Origin: Deltaproteobacteria bacterium
GTDB lineage: Bacteria > Desulfobacterota > Desulfobulbia > Desulfobulbales > BM004
DNA: 14,324 nucleotides
Direction of reading: 5' to 3'
Assembly (NCBI GenBank): GCA_020346205.1
Contig: CP070776.1
Span: forward strand, 1,527,142 to 1,541,465
The first letter of the stretch is position 1; every line of letters begins with the position of its first letter. The notes below the pieces were generated by a model that worked only from the letters and a program-made list of their open reading frames with translations, did not search any database and had not been told where the DNA came from. Shown here piece by piece: positions 13,811 to 14,324 of this stretch. The position numbers and the translations under genes are program-made.

Positions 13811-14324
13811 ATGTCAATTTTGAAAAGCCAAGATCCTGAAATATACAGTGCCGTAAAAAATGAGTTAGCGCGGCAGCGCTATCAACTCGAACTCATTGCA
13901 TCCGAAAATATTGTCAGTGAAGCGGTTCTCGAGGCCCAGGGTTCAATTTTTACGAATAAATATGCCGAGGGCTACCCCAGCAAGCGTTGGTATGGCGGAT
14001 GTGATTATGCAGATGCTGTAGAAAATCTGGCCATTGAAAGGGCCAGGGAACTGTTTCAGGCCGAATATGCTAATGTCCAGGCACATTCCGGCAGCCAGGC
14101 AAATATGGCAGTTTATTTTGCCGCGTTGAACCCCGGGGATAAGGTTTTAGGTATGGACCTCGCCCATGGTGGACACCTTACCCACGGCAGCCCGGTCAAT
14201 TTTTCAGGTCAGCTCTTCAATTTTATCTCCTATGGTGTTGACAAGGAAACCGGCATGATCAACATGGAAGAAGTGGAACGTGTGTCTCATGAACACAGAC
14301 CGAAGATGATTGTGGCCGGAGCAA
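13811..14324 (+). CDS. glyA: serine hydroxymethyltransferase (5' part, runs off the window)
   Basis: GlyA converts serine and tetrahydrofolate to glycine and 5,10-methylene-tetrahydrofolate, using pyridoxal phosphate. The first 171 residues are present, of about 415 in the family. They include L-I-A-S-E-N (28-33), the N-K-Y-A-E-G-Y-P segment with R-W-Y-G-G-C (49-64), H-S-G-S-Q-A-N, and [11 protein letters not shown], which bind substrate and cofactor. The PLP lysine lies beyond the window end. ATG 13811 gives the usual N-terminus, though its ribosome binding site is weak. It follows rpiB by 52 bases with a T-rich but hairpin-free gap, so it probably belongs to the same transcript. Confidence 0.95.
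   Translation, partial: MSILKSQDPEIYSAVKNELARQRYQLELIASENIVSEAVLEAQGSIFTNKYAEGYPSKRWYGGCDYADAVENLAIERARELFQAEYANVQAHSGSQANMAVYFAALNPGDKVLGMDLAHGGHLTHGSPVNFSGQLFNFISYGVDKETGMINMEEVERVSHEHRPKMIVAGA

Overview
The window reads as chromosomal DNA from a Gram-negative bacterium, most likely a Desulfobacterota (deltaproteobacterial) lineage such as a sulfate reducer. This is inferred from moderate GC, the outer-membrane lipid transport genes, the rpmF-plsX-fab-rpiB-glyA order, and an electron-transfer flavoprotein fused to a ferredoxin domain. Every recognisable gene is on the + strand. No tRNA, rRNA, insertion sequence, phage gene or CRISPR array was seen.

Region 1 (about 1-5051) is an Mla (maintenance of outer-membrane lipid asymmetry) cluster in the order mlaE, mlaF, mlaD, mlaA, mlaC. 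It is followed by a stand-alone cyclic-nucleotide-binding-domain protein and an unrecognised four-helix membrane protein. The cluster carries both inner-membrane ABC parts and periplasmic/outer-membrane parts, but no mlaB. The MlaA here has no visible lipobox cysteine and carries an unusual acidic, tryptophan-studded linker.

Region 2 (5052-5345) is a 294-base non-coding stretch. It holds a near-consensus sigma70 promoter and a strong ribosome binding site for the next operon.

Region 3 (5346-13309) is a type II fatty acid synthesis cluster: rpmF, plsX, fabH, then acyl-CoA dehydrogenase, etfB and etfA, then fabG, acpP and fabF. The dehydrogenase/Etf module sits where many bacteria carry fabD. 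EtfA has an N-terminal two-cluster ferredoxin domain, as in caffeyl-CoA-reductase-type (CarCDE) bifurcating complexes. fabD, fabZ and a classical enoyl-ACP reductase are not in the window. acpP appears to be its own transcription unit, with a perfect -10 upstream and a convincing intrinsic terminator directly after it.

Region 4 (13336-14324) holds rpiB and the 5' part of glyA (serine hydroxymethyltransferase), which runs off the right edge.

The strongest candidate for something new is the dehydrogenase-EtfB-ferredoxin/EtfA module embedded in the fatty acid synthesis operon. It could be an electron-bifurcating or ferredoxin-linked enoyl-thioester reductase serving lipid synthesis or supplying acyl-CoA primers to FabH. 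That role is inference, not shown by the sequence.
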